NCBI RefSeq assembly: GCF_002896855.1
Contig: NZ_CP021850.1
Coordinates: 1,823,665-1,887,664 of the forward strand
Reading direction: 5' to 3'
Length of the DNA stretch: 64,000 bases
Source: Clostridium thermosuccinogenes
GTDB taxonomy: Bacteria; Bacillota; Clostridia; Acetivibrionales; DSM-5807
Every line of letters starts with the position of its first letter. Within the stretch, counting starts at the first letter, position 1. The position numbers were made by a program, and so were the translations under genes. The notes beneath the pieces are model-generated. The model worked only from the letters and a program-made list of their open reading frames with translations, made no database searches and was not told the DNA's origin. Shown piece by piece: positions 41,644 to 50,547 of this stretch.

Positions 41644-43128
41644 ATGGATTTGAAAATGCTGGCTTTTGATTTCGGCGCGAGCAGCGGCAGAGCCATATTG
41701 GGCACCTTTGACGGCAGGAAAATAAATCTTTCCGAGGTACACCGCTTTTCCAACGATCCCGTGGAAGTGAACGGAAACCTGCATTGGGATGTGCTGAGGC
41801 TCTTTCATGAAATCAAGCAGGGTATTTTGAAAACCGTATTGCAGGGACATGATGAACTGAGTTCCATAGGTATTGATACCTGGGGTGTGGATTTCGGCCT
41901 GCTGGACCGTGATGGCAACCTTATAGGCAATCCCTACCACTACCGGGATAAAAGAACCGACGGCATGATTGATGAGGCTTGCAGGATTGTGAGCCGGGAG
42001 GAGATATACAGGCAGACGGGCATACAGTTCATGTGGTTCAACACATTGTACCAGCTGTTATCCATGAAAATAAAGAACTCACCGGCATTGGAAAATGCGT
42101 CAACACTGCTTTTCATGCCGGATCTCTTCAATTATTTCCTTACAGGCGTAAAAAGCACTGAATATTCCATCGCCTCCACAAGCCAGCTTCTGAATCCGGT
42201 AACAGGCACATGGGCCTTTGAGCTGATGGAAAAGCTGGATATTCCGAAGCACATATTTACGGATATAGTGAAGTCCGGAACAGTGATAGGTAAATTGTCG
42301 CCGGATATAGCGAAGGAGCTCAGGGTGGCCAGCATGCCCGTAGTTTCTGTCGCTTCCCATGATACAGGCTCTGCTGTGGCTGCAGTACCGGCAAGTGGAG
42401 AAGACTATGTGTATATCAGCTGTGGGACATGGTCCCTGCTGGGAGTTGAACTCCCAAGGCCTATAATCACAGATAAAAGCATGGCCTTCGACTTTACCAA
42501 TGAAGGCGGTGTCAACAATACCACCCGCTTCCTTAAAAACATAATGGGATTATGGCTGATACAGGAGTGCAGGCGTCAGTGGCAGAGGGAAGGCGAAAAT
42601 TTAAGCTTTGCGGAGCTGGAGCAGATGGCAAAGGAAGCGAAGCCCTTTGAAATGTTCATAGATCCCGATCATCATACCTTTGCCCCTCCGGGAGATATGC
42701 CCAACAGGATAAGGGAATTCTGCAGGAATACCTCACAGCCGGTGCCGGAGACAAAAGGGGAGATAATGATGTGCATTTATCAGAGCCTTGCATTGAAATA
42801 CCGTTTTACCATAGAGCGCATCGAAGATATTCTTGAAAGGAATCTGCCTGTAATCCATATGGTGGGTGGCGGCATAAAAGATAAGTTCCTGAGCCGGCTT
42901 ACAGCCAATGCCACCGGCAGATTGGTAATTGCTGGACCCGTTGAAGCAACGGCTTTAGGCAACATAGCCGTTCAGGCGATGGCGCTGAAGGAGATAGGCA
43001 GCCTTGCGGAAGCTAGGGAGATTATAAAGAGCTCGGTTCCGACCGAGGAGTATGAGCCCCAGGAAAAGGATGTATGGGATGCGGCATATGAGAAATTCAG
43101 AAATGTAATGGACCGCGTAAGGCAATGA
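41644..43128 (+). CDS. rhaB: Rhamnulokinase
   Basis: A 494-residue FGGY-family kinase phosphorylating L-rhamnulose. N-terminal AFDFGASSGRAILG is the RhaB version of the phosphate-1 motif; GIDTWGVDFGLLDRDGNLIGNP and YRDKRTDGM follow, and the C-terminal lobe has VASHDTGSAVAAVPA, YISCGTWSLLGVE and VHMVGGGIKDKFL-like adenosine-site sequence (IHMVGGGIKDKFLSRL). GGGGGAGTGTATA precedes ATG 41644. Third gene of the aldolase-DeoR-kinase operon. Confidence 0.95.
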   Translation: MDLKMLAFDFGASSGRAILGTFDGRKINLSEVHRFSNDPVEVNGNLHWDVLRLFHEIKQGILKTVLQGHDELSSIGIDTWGVDFGLLDRDGNLIGNPYHYRDKRTDGMIDEACRIVSREEIYRQTGIQFMWFNTLYQLLSMKIKNSPALENASTLLFMPDLFNYFLTGVKSTEYSIASTSQLLNPVTGTWAFELMEKLDIPKHIFTDIVKSGTVIGKLSPDIAKELRVASMPVVSVASHDTGSAVAAVPASGEDYVYISCGTWSLLGVELPRPIITDKSMAFDFTNEGGVNNTTRFLKNIMGLWLIQECRRQWQREGENLSFAELEQMAKEAKPFEMFIDPDHHTFAPPGDMPNRIREFCRNTSQPVPETKGEIMMCIYQSLALKYRFTIERIEDILERNLPVIHMVGGGIKDKFLSRLTANATGRLVIAGPVEATALGNIAVQAMALKEIGSLAEAREIIKSSVPTEEYEPQEKDVWDAAYEKFRNVMDRVRQ

Positions 43129-43395
43129 TGCGTATGTTCCTGGGGATTGGACATTCTTCAACCGTGTCATGGTGTGATTAAAACTTTGTAGTTGCCGGGA
43201 ATATCCTTTTCAGATAATCAAAGTTTCAATTTCAACATGCTAGACTTAAAACCTCTTTGTGAGATATTGCAGATGTTTTTCTTGAGGATGTTTTGATCTA
43301 CCATGATTGAATTGGAAGCATTAGTGACAGAATAAATGGAACTTAGTTTTAAGTTTGCCATAATTAAATATGATAAGAAATAATTATAAAACAAA

Positions 43396-43446
43396 AAACA
43401 GCCGTGGACTATCCTGAATCAACAGGTGGTCACCGGCTGTTTTTGC
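43396..43446. terminator. Bidirectional terminator between rhaB and AraC gene
   Basis: AAACAGCCG (43396-43404) pairs with CGGCTGTTT (43434-43442), with an inner TCCTG/CAGG stem; T-run right, A-run left. The rest of 43,129-43,488 shows no gene. Confidence 0.85.
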
Positions 43447-43488
43447 AATCATTGGTAACACGATATTATGGCGCTGAGGGGCTTGCTG

Positions 43489-44370
43489 TCATTTCCTGTA
43501 ATCTCCCGGAGTTTTTCCAGTGACTTTTCTGAACACCTTGTAGAAAAACTTTATATCGTTGATGCCAACAGAGGAAGCAATATCCACTATCTTCATATCC
43601 GTCTCCTTCAGCAGCCGGCAGGCTTCGCTAATACGAAGCTTTTGCACATAATCGCTGAAATTTATGCCTGTTATTTCCTTGAACAGCCTGCTGAAATAGT
43701 TTTTGCTTATAAAGGACTGCAGGGCAATGTCTTCCAGCTTGACATCCGTATTATAATTGCTTTTGAGATACTCCACCGCTGATTCCACGATAAGGCTGTT
43801 TCGGTTCACGGCCTTGGATTTGCTTTCCTTTTCCATGTATCTAAAAATTTTCACCACAAGCTCTATGAGGTGAGCCCGCAATATCAGGTAACATCCTTTT
43901 TTCTTCAGCTTATACTCGGTATACATCTTGCGGAAAATTTCTCCCACTTCATTGAAGTCGGCATCCTTTAGCTTTATATCCGGACCCGGGGCAAAATCTT
44001 CCGGGAAAAGGGATTTAAGCAGGAAAGAGGATGTGATATCTTCAAAGTGGCTTGAGCTTATCAGCGATGCATCAAGGAATTCGGGCTTGAAAGCGCAGTT
44101 GTAAACAACAGGCAGGGTTTTTCTGCCTTCTTTGGGCAAAAACGCATGGGGTATATCATAATTGATTATGACAATATCCCCTCTGGAGACTTCATACCTG
44201 GAATCCCCCACGGCATGGATTCCCTCTCCCTCTATAACATAAGCAATCTCTATAAAATCATGCTTGTGCATTACACCGTTGTAGTCCTGCAGCTCATCAG
44301 ATCTATTAATATATATAAGCTCATTTCCCTGAAAGAGGTTATCCCCTTTCAGCAAAGGAATATTTCTCAT
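43489..44370 (-). CDS. AraC-family regulator (probable rhamnose regulator)
   Basis: A 293-residue regulator: N-terminal cupin (residues 20-95: HKHDFIEIAYVIEGEG, GDIVIINYDIPHAF) and C-terminal pair of HTH motifs (DVKLEDIALQSFISKNYFSRLFKEITG, DIASSVGINDIKFFYKVFRKVTGKTPGDYR). The cupin suggests direct sugar sensing. ATG 44370 follows CCCGGAGGTGCTT. It diverges from the ASRT-like/rhaA operon, typical of a local activator of rhamnose genes. Confidence 0.9.
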   Translation of the reverse strand: MRNIPLLKGDNLFQGNELIYINRSDELQDYNGVMHKHDFIEIAYVIEGEGIHAVGDSRYEVSRGDIVIINYDIPHAFLPKEGRKTLPVVYNCAFKPEFLDASLISSSHFEDITSSFLLKSLFPEDFAPGPDIKLKDADFNEVGEIFRKMYTEYKLKKKGCYLILRAHLIELVVKIFRYMEKESKSKAVNRNSLIVESAVEYLKSNYNTDVKLEDIALQSFISKNYFSRLFKEITGINFSDYVQKLRISEACRLLKETDMKIVDIASSVGINDIKFFYKVFRKVTGKTPGDYRK

Positions 44371-44804
44371 AAGCACCTCCGGGAGGTTTAATTAGCATGC
44401 CTTATTGTATGTACCGGCACCCGCGGTTCAAGTCTTTGCGGGATATGAATAAACCTGGTCTTAATACATCACTGCAACCATATTTTATCAGCTCATATAA
44501 CATTATAACATCAACTAATATCCAAGTAACATACACCAATGACCAATATTTCAATTACTATTAAAATATTAGCATAGATAATTTGATTAATTAATATGGT
44601 TGAAGAGCAGCAATATAGTTTAAAGCAGATGGCTGAAAGCAGAATCAAGTTATAGATGCATAGGAAGCTCAATGCAAACCGGCAGGGTGTGCAGCTCCAA
44701 GTTGTCCTTTTTTAGTACGGTATCTGTATAAAAATGAGCATGACATCCACAATATGGGTGTGTCAACCCTAAAAATATAGTAAAAAGACACGGAGGTGTC
44801 TGCT
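44371..44804. other. Divergent control region, AraC gene / ASRT-rhaA operon
   Basis: 434 bases. The central part (44500-44620) is AT-rich; near the ends lie two Shine-Dalgarno sites in short palindromes (44374-44388 on the minus strand, 44786-44801 on the plus strand). Probable AraC operators must lie here but no clear direct repeat could be assigned by eye. Confidence 0.4.
44786..44801 (+). promoter_or_regulatory. Hairpin presenting the Shine-Dalgarno of the ASRT-like gene
   Basis: AGACAC and GTGTCT form a perfect 6-bp stem around a GGAG loop, which is the ribosome site of the gene starting at 44805. Confidence 0.6.
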
Positions 44805-45179
44805 ATGAATAAAAAAATAGGATCGAAGGTATGGTTCATACCCGATGGTTTCTACCCTCCCATCAGTAATGGCGCATATCCCAGCCATGAGGCAATATGC
44901 GTTTTAAATCCCGGGGATAGGGACGCAAACATTGAGATAACCCTGTTTTTTGAAGACCGGGATAAAATGGGTGGATTTCGGCAGGTATGCAAGGCGGAAA
45001 GGACAAATCATATAAGGATGGACAAACTGAAAAACGAAAAGGGCGAAGGGGTGCCGCAAGGAGTAGCTTATGCAATGATGGTGGAAAGCGATCAAAACAT
45101 CATTGTGCAGTACAGCAGAATGGATACAACCCAGGCTGAGATGGCACTTATGACGACTATTGCCTATCCTTTGGATTAA
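44805..45179 (+). CDS. ASRT-family small-molecule-binding protein (sensory rhodopsin transducer-like)
   Basis: A 124-residue soluble beta-sandwich protein of the family of Anabaena sensory rhodopsin transducer (about 125 residues). Matching features: VWFIPDGFYPPISNG, SHEAICVLNPGDRDANIEITLFFEDR, ERTNHIRMDKL, VPQGVAYAMMVESDQNIIVQYSRMDTTQAEMALMTTIAYP. No rhodopsin gene is near. The family was proposed by comparative genomics to bind small molecules, with many members in carbohydrate loci; here it directly precedes rhaA, 103 bases upstream, supporting a rhamnose- or rhamnulose-related ligand. ATG 44805 follows GGAGGTGTCTGCT. Confidence 0.82.
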   Translation: MNKKIGSKVWFIPDGFYPPISNGAYPSHEAICVLNPGDRDANIEITLFFEDRDKMGGFRQVCKAERTNHIRMDKLKNEKGEGVPQGVAYAMMVESDQNIIVQYSRMDTTQAEMALMTTIAYPLD

Positions 45180-45282
45180 AGCATCTACAATTAAAGCAAT
45201 GCAAAATATAGTTACCAGGGTTGAAATGCCCCGGGATATTGGAAATATGCCAGATTTCGGTGTTTTGAACAGGAGGTCGGAT

Positions 45283-46557
45283 ATGTACAATAGCAAAGAA
45301 AATGTGATTAAAAATTATGAACTGGCAAAGGAAGCCTACGCAGCGTTTGGTATTGATACCGACAGTATTCTTAAGGAAATGGATAAGGTGAGCATTTCCC
45401 TTCACTGCTGGCAGGGGGATGATGTCACAGGGTTTGAAGCCGGAGTTGACGGATTAACCGGCGGAGGAATAATGGCCACCGGCAACTACCCTGGAAAAGC
45501 AAGAAATGGGGATGAGCTCCGGCAGGATATGGATTTTGCCCTGAGTTTGATTCCTGGCTGCCATCGCGTCAATCTCCATGCCATTTATGCTGAAACTGAC
45601 GGTCTTCATGTAGAGAGGGATCAGATTTCTGTCGAGCATTTCAGGAGATGGATTGACTGGGCAAAAAGCAAAGGAATAGGACTGGATTTCAATCCCACTT
45701 TCTTTTCCCATCCCATGGCCGATTCAGGTTTCACCCTTTCCAGCAGGGATGAGAGGGTGCGGAAATTCTGGATACGCCATGCACAGAAATGCCGTGAAAT
45801 AGCAAATTCCATCGGTGAGGAGCTGGGTACGCCATGTGTAAATAATTTATGGATACCGGATGGTTCAAAGGACTTGCCGGCAAACCGCATGGAGCATCGT
45901 AAGATTTTGAAGGATTCTCTGGATGAGATATATGAAACCCGCTACAGCAAATCCAACATCCTGGATTCGATAGAATCCAAGCTTTTTGGAATAGGATCGG
46001 AGAGTTATGTGGTAGGCTCCCATGAGTTCTATATGGGTTATGCGATGAAAAACGATGTGATGCTTTGTCTTGATGCAGGGCATTTCCATCCCACCGAGGG
46101 CATAGCGGATAAAATCTCCTCCATCCTCACTTTTTCCGATGAGCTTTTGCTCCATTTAAGCCGTGGGGTGCGCTGGGACAGCGACCATGTGGTGATATTA
46201 AACGATGATTTGCTGGCAACAGCCCATGAGATTAAAAGATGCGATGCTTTTGACCGGGTCCATATCGCACTGGATTTCTTTGATGCCAGCATAAACAGGA
46301 TAGAAGCATGGGTGACCGGGACCAGGGCTGCATTGAAGGCGATATTGATTGCCATGCTGGAGCCTACTCAAAGGCTTTTGGCCGAAGAGAAAAACGGAAA
46401 ACTGGGCAACCGCCTGGCATTGATGGAAGAGTTCAAGGCGCTGCCTTACGCAGCCGTATGGGATAAATACTGCCTGGACAAAGGTGTCCCGGTAGGCATT
46501 GAATGGATTGACAAGGTTAATGAATATGAGAGCAATATTTTGAGCAAAAGAAAATAG
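45283..46557 (+). CDS. rhaA: L-rhamnose isomerase
   Basis: A 424-residue TIM-barrel isomerase interconverting L-rhamnose and L-rhamnulose with Mn. Family features: SISLHCWQGDDVTGFE near the start, GLDFNPTFFSHP, KSNILDSIESKLFGIGSESYVVGSHEFYMGY, LCLDAGHFHPTE and VRWDSDHVVILND, which hold the metal ligands. AGGAGGTCGG precedes ATG 45283. It is followed by a terminator, so ASRT-like and rhaA form a two-gene unit divergent from the AraC regulator. Confidence 0.96.
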   Translation: MYNSKENVIKNYELAKEAYAAFGIDTDSILKEMDKVSISLHCWQGDDVTGFEAGVDGLTGGGIMATGNYPGKARNGDELRQDMDFALSLIPGCHRVNLHAIYAETDGLHVERDQISVEHFRRWIDWAKSKGIGLDFNPTFFSHPMADSGFTLSSRDERVRKFWIRHAQKCREIANSIGEELGTPCVNNLWIPDGSKDLPANRMEHRKILKDSLDEIYETRYSKSNILDSIESKLFGIGSESYVVGSHEFYMGYAMKNDVMLCLDAGHFHPTEGIADKISSILTFSDELLLHLSRGVRWDSDHVVILNDDLLATAHEIKRCDAFDRVHIALDFFDASINRIEAWVTGTRAALKAILIAMLEPTQRLLAEEKNGKLGNRLALMEEFKALPYAAVWDKYCLDKGVPVGIEWIDKVNEYESNILSKRK

Positions 46558-46584
46558 GACTGCTGAAAATGTGATTGCTGACGA

Positions 46585-46627
46585 AACCCTGCCGGCTTTT
46601 TCAAGCTGCCAAGCAGGGTTTTTTATT
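46585..46627 (+). terminator. Terminator after rhaA
   Basis: AACCCTGC (46585-46592) pairs with GCAGGGTT (46613-46620), with an inner GGC/GCC stem, followed by TTTTATT. Confidence 0.85.
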
Positions 46628-46779
46628 GCTGCTTTGCATTTTATCCCCAAGGCTTCTACATAAATTAATTTATCTTTTGAACGAAATGTATATTTTCTCG
46701 TAAAAAATGCCAATACCGGATTGCATATTAAGTGTAAAATATTGTTGAAAGTATTTGAAATTCCCGGGAGGAATAGCGG

Positions 46780-47655
46780 TTGAAAATTTCCATATTTTCA
46801 TTGATGTTTAAAGAAAGATCCTTAGAGGACGCCATAGAATTGTCTGCAAAATTAGGTTATGACGGCATTGAGCTTTGGGGAGGCGAATCCCATTTTCCTG
46901 CTTGGACATCGCTTGAGAGGGCAAAAGAGATAAGAAGCATGCTGGATTATCATAACCTTTATGTTCCGTGCATTGGAGCCTATACTGGGGGTTTTTCCAC
47001 CATGTCCGATGAACAGTGTGAAAAGGAACTGGAGGATCTGGAAAAATACCTGTGTTTAATGGATGTGGTAAAATGTGATATCATCAGAGTAGCATGCGGA
47101 GGACCAAATGCCTTTAAAGCTGAAAAATATCACTATCAGAAGGCTGTCTACTGGATTCAAAAAGCGGCAGATCTGGCAAAACAGCACGGGAAGAAAATAG
47201 CCATGGAAATCCACAATGGAAATCTCATAGAAACGGTTGAGGCAGCTAAGACCTTCATCGATATGGTGGATAGGGAAAATGCAGGATTAATCCACGATGC
47301 GGCGAATATGTACATAACGGATACTGATTATGGAAGCCGTTCGGTGGAAGTTTTAAAGGACAAAATATATCATGTCCATGTTAAGGATCTGGCAAGGGTG
47401 AATGATGATTCCCTTCCGGGAGCATTCAGGGACAGAACTGTTTATGGTACTGAGATATTCCAGCAAAAGCTCATGGGTGAAGGAGCCGTAGATCATGTAC
47501 CATTGTTTAAAGCCCTGATGAAGATTGGATATGATGGTTATCTGTCTGCTGAATGCCATGCCCAAGTTCCGGACGAGCGGAGGGCGGCTCAAGAAATAAG
47601 GGAGATTAGGAAGCAACTGGATATAGCCCAAAAAGATGCGAGGACATTTGAATAA
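46780..47655 (+). CDS. Sugar phosphate isomerase/epimerase (TIM barrel)
   Basis: A 291-residue AP-endonuclease-2-like barrel. Putative metal ligands are in AMEIHNGN, LIHDAANMY, HVHVKDLA and LSAECHAQ; N-terminus KLGYDGIELWGGESHFP is typical. GGGAGGAATAGCGG precedes a TTG start. The family isomerises or epimerises keto-sugars; the substrate is unknown. It starts a new cluster after the rhaA terminator. Confidence 0.85.
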   Translation: MKISIFSLMFKERSLEDAIELSAKLGYDGIELWGGESHFPAWTSLERAKEIRSMLDYHNLYVPCIGAYTGGFSTMSDEQCEKELEDLEKYLCLMDVVKCDIIRVACGGPNAFKAEKYHYQKAVYWIQKAADLAKQHGKKIAMEIHNGNLIETVEAAKTFIDMVDRENAGLIHDAANMYITDTDYGSRSVEVLKDKIYHVHVKDLARVNDDSLPGAFRDRTVYGTEIFQQKLMGEGAVDHVPLFKALMKIGYDGYLSAECHAQVPDERRAAQEIREIRKQLDIAQKDARTFE

Positions 47656-47698
47656 GTCATATCCGGCGTTCTTTATTAGGGGTTTGAGTGGTGATTAT

Positions 47699-48616
47699 AT
47701 GGACAGTGATATATTCAAGGACAATGATATAAGCTTTTTTGATTCCAGGAGCAATTTTAATAAAAGGATACCCTTCAAAGCATATCTTCTTGATGGGGAA
47801 ATGTGTGGGATTACCAAACATACTCATGATTATATGCAGATATGGTATGTCTGCAAAGGTGTTTGCAGCCACTGGATAAATAATAATGAACACCGGATGG
47901 TAAAAGGGGATTTGTTTGTAATTCCTCCCTATGTTGTTCATCAAATGAGGAAGATCAAAGATGAGGATGTAAAAATCATTGGAATAGAATTTTCCACCGA
48001 GTTTGTCAGCAGTGAATATGATGATTTCACAAAAAACAAGGGGTTTTTTGATTTTGCCTACTTAGAACCCTTTCTGGTCTCCAAGGACATGGTTAAGCCA
48101 AAGCTTGTTCTATCCCATGAAGCTCAGATGGAAGTGGAGAAGCTAACCATGGAAATGCTCAAAGAGTACGATTCAGAAGAAAGATATTATGAACTATACA
48201 TAAAAGCCAATCTGCTAAAGCTTCTTGCCGTAATTGCAAGGGAATATGCAAAAAGTCCCAAGGATAAAGAGTCGGATGAAATTTTTGATAAGTACAGAAA
48301 TGCCATTTTAAACTCAATTCAGTATATAAAAGACAATTTTACCCAGGATTTGCATCTTGATGATGTATGCAAGCATTCGATGATGTCCAAAACGTATTTT
48401 TGCTATGTATTTAAAAACCTTACAGGTAAAACCTTTACGGAATTTCATACGGAGCTCAGGATTCAAAAAGCTTTGGAACTGCTTAACACCACAGATGCAT
48501 CAATAACTGAAATATGCTACAGCGTCGGATACAATGACGTCACGCATTTTTGCAGGACATTCAAGAAGCAGGTGGGTGTATCGCCGAGGCTTTACAGAAA
48601 AGAAAGAGCTGAATAG
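47699..48616 (+). CDS. AraC-family regulator
   Basis: A 305-residue regulator with an N-terminal cupin (TKHTHDYMQIWYVCKGVCSH, GDLFVIPPYVVHQM) and two C-terminal HTH motifs (LDDVCKHSMMSKTYFCYVFKNLTGKTF, ITEICYSVGYNDVTHFCRTFKKQVGVSPRLYR). ATG 47699 with GAGTGGTGATTAT upstream is chosen; the longer frame overlaps the preceding epimerase gene. It is the likely local regulator of the 46.8-53.6 kb cluster. Confidence 0.88.
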   Translation: MDSDIFKDNDISFFDSRSNFNKRIPFKAYLLDGEMCGITKHTHDYMQIWYVCKGVCSHWINNNEHRMVKGDLFVIPPYVVHQMRKIKDEDVKIIGIEFSTEFVSSEYDDFTKNKGFFDFAYLEPFLVSKDMVKPKLVLSHEAQMEVEKLTMEMLKEYDSEERYYELYIKANLLKLLAVIAREYAKSPKDKESDEIFDKYRNAILNSIQYIKDNFTQDLHLDDVCKHSMMSKTYFCYVFKNLTGKTFTEFHTELRIQKALELLNTTDASITEICYSVGYNDVTHFCRTFKKQVGVSPRLYRKERAE

Positions 48617-48697
48617 GACGTGATCATGCATTGTTTATAACGATAATTTGCTAATTAATGATTTCATATCAATAATTCATGAACTGGGGGTTATAGA

Positions 48698-49735
48698 ATG
48701 AGCAGAAAATTGAATTTTGCAATTGTTGGCTGTGGGGTAATTGCGCCCAGCCATGCCGACTCCATTAAAAATATTGAAGAAGCCAGGCTTTATGCGGTAT
48801 GTGATATAGTACCCGAAAAAGCAGATGGTTTTGCCAAGAAATATATGGTGGACCACGTGTATTATGACTACAGAGAGATGATGAAGGACCCTGCCATAGA
48901 TGTGGTATGTGTTTGTGTCCCCAGCGGCATCCATGGAGAGATTTCAAAAGCAGCGGCAAGAGCTGGAAAGCATATAGTATGTGAAAAGCCAATGGAGATA
49001 ACCCCGGAAAAGATGGATGATGTGATAAAGGTTGTGCGGGAATGCGGCGTAAAGATGCAGTGCATTTTTCAGAGAAGGACAATGAACGCTGCAATTGCAG
49101 TAAAAAAAGCAATTGGTGAGGGCAAACTAGGGAGAATAGTGCTGGCAGACGCTTATCTCAAATATTACAGATCCCAGGAATACTATAACAGTGCAGATTG
49201 GAGAGGAACATGGGAGCTGGACGGAGGCGGAGCCCTTATGAACCAAGGTGTCCATGGCATTGATCTTCTGCTCTGGATGGTTGGAGAAAAGGTGAAAAAG
49301 GTTTTTGCCAAGGCCGGCACTCTTGCAAGGAAAATAGACGTTGAAGACACAGCGGCTGCAATACTGCAGTTTGAAGGCGGTGGATTCGGTGTGATTGAAG
49401 GAACGACTTCGGTATATCCGGGTTTTGAGACCAGGTTTGAAATCCATGGTGAAAAAGGTACTGTCATATTCGACGATTCAGGAATTAAAGCATGGAAATT
49501 CATAGGGGATGATGCGCCGGAGGTGCCTGACGCCGGGGAAAGTTTGGGAGGAGCGTCGGACCCTGCAAAAATTTCCTCAGCCGGGCATTATATTTTGATA
49601 AAGGACTTGATTGAAGCCATCCACGAGGACAGAGAACCAATGATTCCGCCTGAGGAGGCGAGGACAGCAGTGGATATTATCTGTGCCATATATAAATCTT
49701 CAAGGGAAAACAGGGAGCTGGATTTTCAGATATAA
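48698..49735 (+). CDS. Gfo/Idh/MocA family dehydrogenase
   Basis: A 345-residue NAD(P)-dependent oxidoreductase of sugars. Rossmann motif FAIVGCGVIAPSHADSI, catalytic EKPMEI, and the C-terminal domain with YLKYYRSQEYY, DWRGTWELDGGGALMNQGVH (catalytic Asp/His region) and GVIEGTTSVYPGFE. It is a clear paralogue of the protein at 61507-62571. The substrate is unknown. It is six to fifteen bases upstream of the M55 peptidase gene, so likely co-transcribed. Confidence 0.9.
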   Translation: MSRKLNFAIVGCGVIAPSHADSIKNIEEARLYAVCDIVPEKADGFAKKYMVDHVYYDYREMMKDPAIDVVCVCVPSGIHGEISKAAARAGKHIVCEKPMEITPEKMDDVIKVVRECGVKMQCIFQRRTMNAAIAVKKAIGEGKLGRIVLADAYLKYYRSQEYYNSADWRGTWELDGGGALMNQGVHGIDLLLWMVGEKVKKVFAKAGTLARKIDVEDTAAAILQFEGGGFGVIEGTTSVYPGFETRFEIHGEKGTVIFDDSGIKAWKFIGDDAPEVPDAGESLGGASDPAKISSAGHYILIKDLIEAIHEDREPMIPPEEARTAVDIICAIYKSSRENRELDFQI

Positions 49736-49749
49736 CGGAGATGACCGGT

Positions 49750-50538
49750 ATGAAAGCTTATATCAGTGCGGACCTGGAAGGCATTGCAGGAGTTATTACA
49801 AAAGAGCATCAGACAAAGGGGACACCGGAGTATAACGAGGCTTGCAGGCTGCTAAGCCAGGAAGTTTACAGTGTTGTGGACGGGCTTGTAGATGCAGGGG
49901 TGGATGAGGTATATGTTTTTGATGCCCATAGTACAGGGGTTAATTTTCTATATGACTATATGCATCCGAAGGCAAAATATATAATGGGTTATTCCCATCC
50001 TAACGTAAGATTTCCGTTACTGGACAGCTCCTTTGATTTTATTATACTCCAGGGTTATCATGCGATGGCAGGTACAGAAGGAGCTGTGCTTGACCATACC
50101 TTCAGTTCTGCTCATATCCATAATGTTTATGTAAATGGATTAAAAGCCGGCGAAATATATATTGACGCCCTTATTGCCAGCGAACTTAAGGTTCCGGTCG
50201 CCATGGTCACCGGGGATGATAAAGCGGTTAAAGAAGCTCTGGAGTTTTTGCCATGGGTAAAGGCATATGAGACCAAGAAGGGTATAGCGAGGCACTGCGC
50301 TTTGATGACCCCTCCATCCGTGGTGAGGGATGAGCTAAAAAAGCTGGCGGGACAGGTGGTTAAAGAAAAAGATAATTTTAAGCTTCTGGATGTTCCGAAG
50401 GAAGTGGAGATACATTACGAAGCGGCCATGACATCCGATGCGGATACTTTTAATTTCAAAAACGCAGGTATGACCAGAATAGACGGAAGGACTGTAATAA
50501 AACGTGGAACCGGAGTATGGGATACTTTTAGAAAATAG
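49750..50538 (+). CDS. M55 family D-aminopeptidase (DppA-like)
   Basis: A 262-residue zinc peptidase. Metal-site motifs of DppA are present: SADLEGIAGV, FDAHSTGVN, ILQGYHAMAGTEGAVLDHTFSSAHIHN with the conserved His, and the glutamate in GEIYIDA. Bacillus DppA releases D-Ala from D-Ala-containing peptides. In this position it may act on peptidoglycan fragments, fitting the NagA/NagB-like genes downstream. ATG 49750 follows GGAGATGACCGGT. Confidence 0.88.
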   Translation: MKAYISADLEGIAGVITKEHQTKGTPEYNEACRLLSQEVYSVVDGLVDAGVDEVYVFDAHSTGVNFLYDYMHPKAKYIMGYSHPNVRFPLLDSSFDFIILQGYHAMAGTEGAVLDHTFSSAHIHNVYVNGLKAGEIYIDALIASELKVPVAMVTGDDKAVKEALEFLPWVKAYETKKGIARHCALMTPPSVVRDELKKLAGQVVKEKDNFKLLDVPKEVEIHYEAAMTSDADTFNFKNAGMTRIDGRTVIKRGTGVWDTFRK

Positions 50539-50547
50539 GAGGCATAT

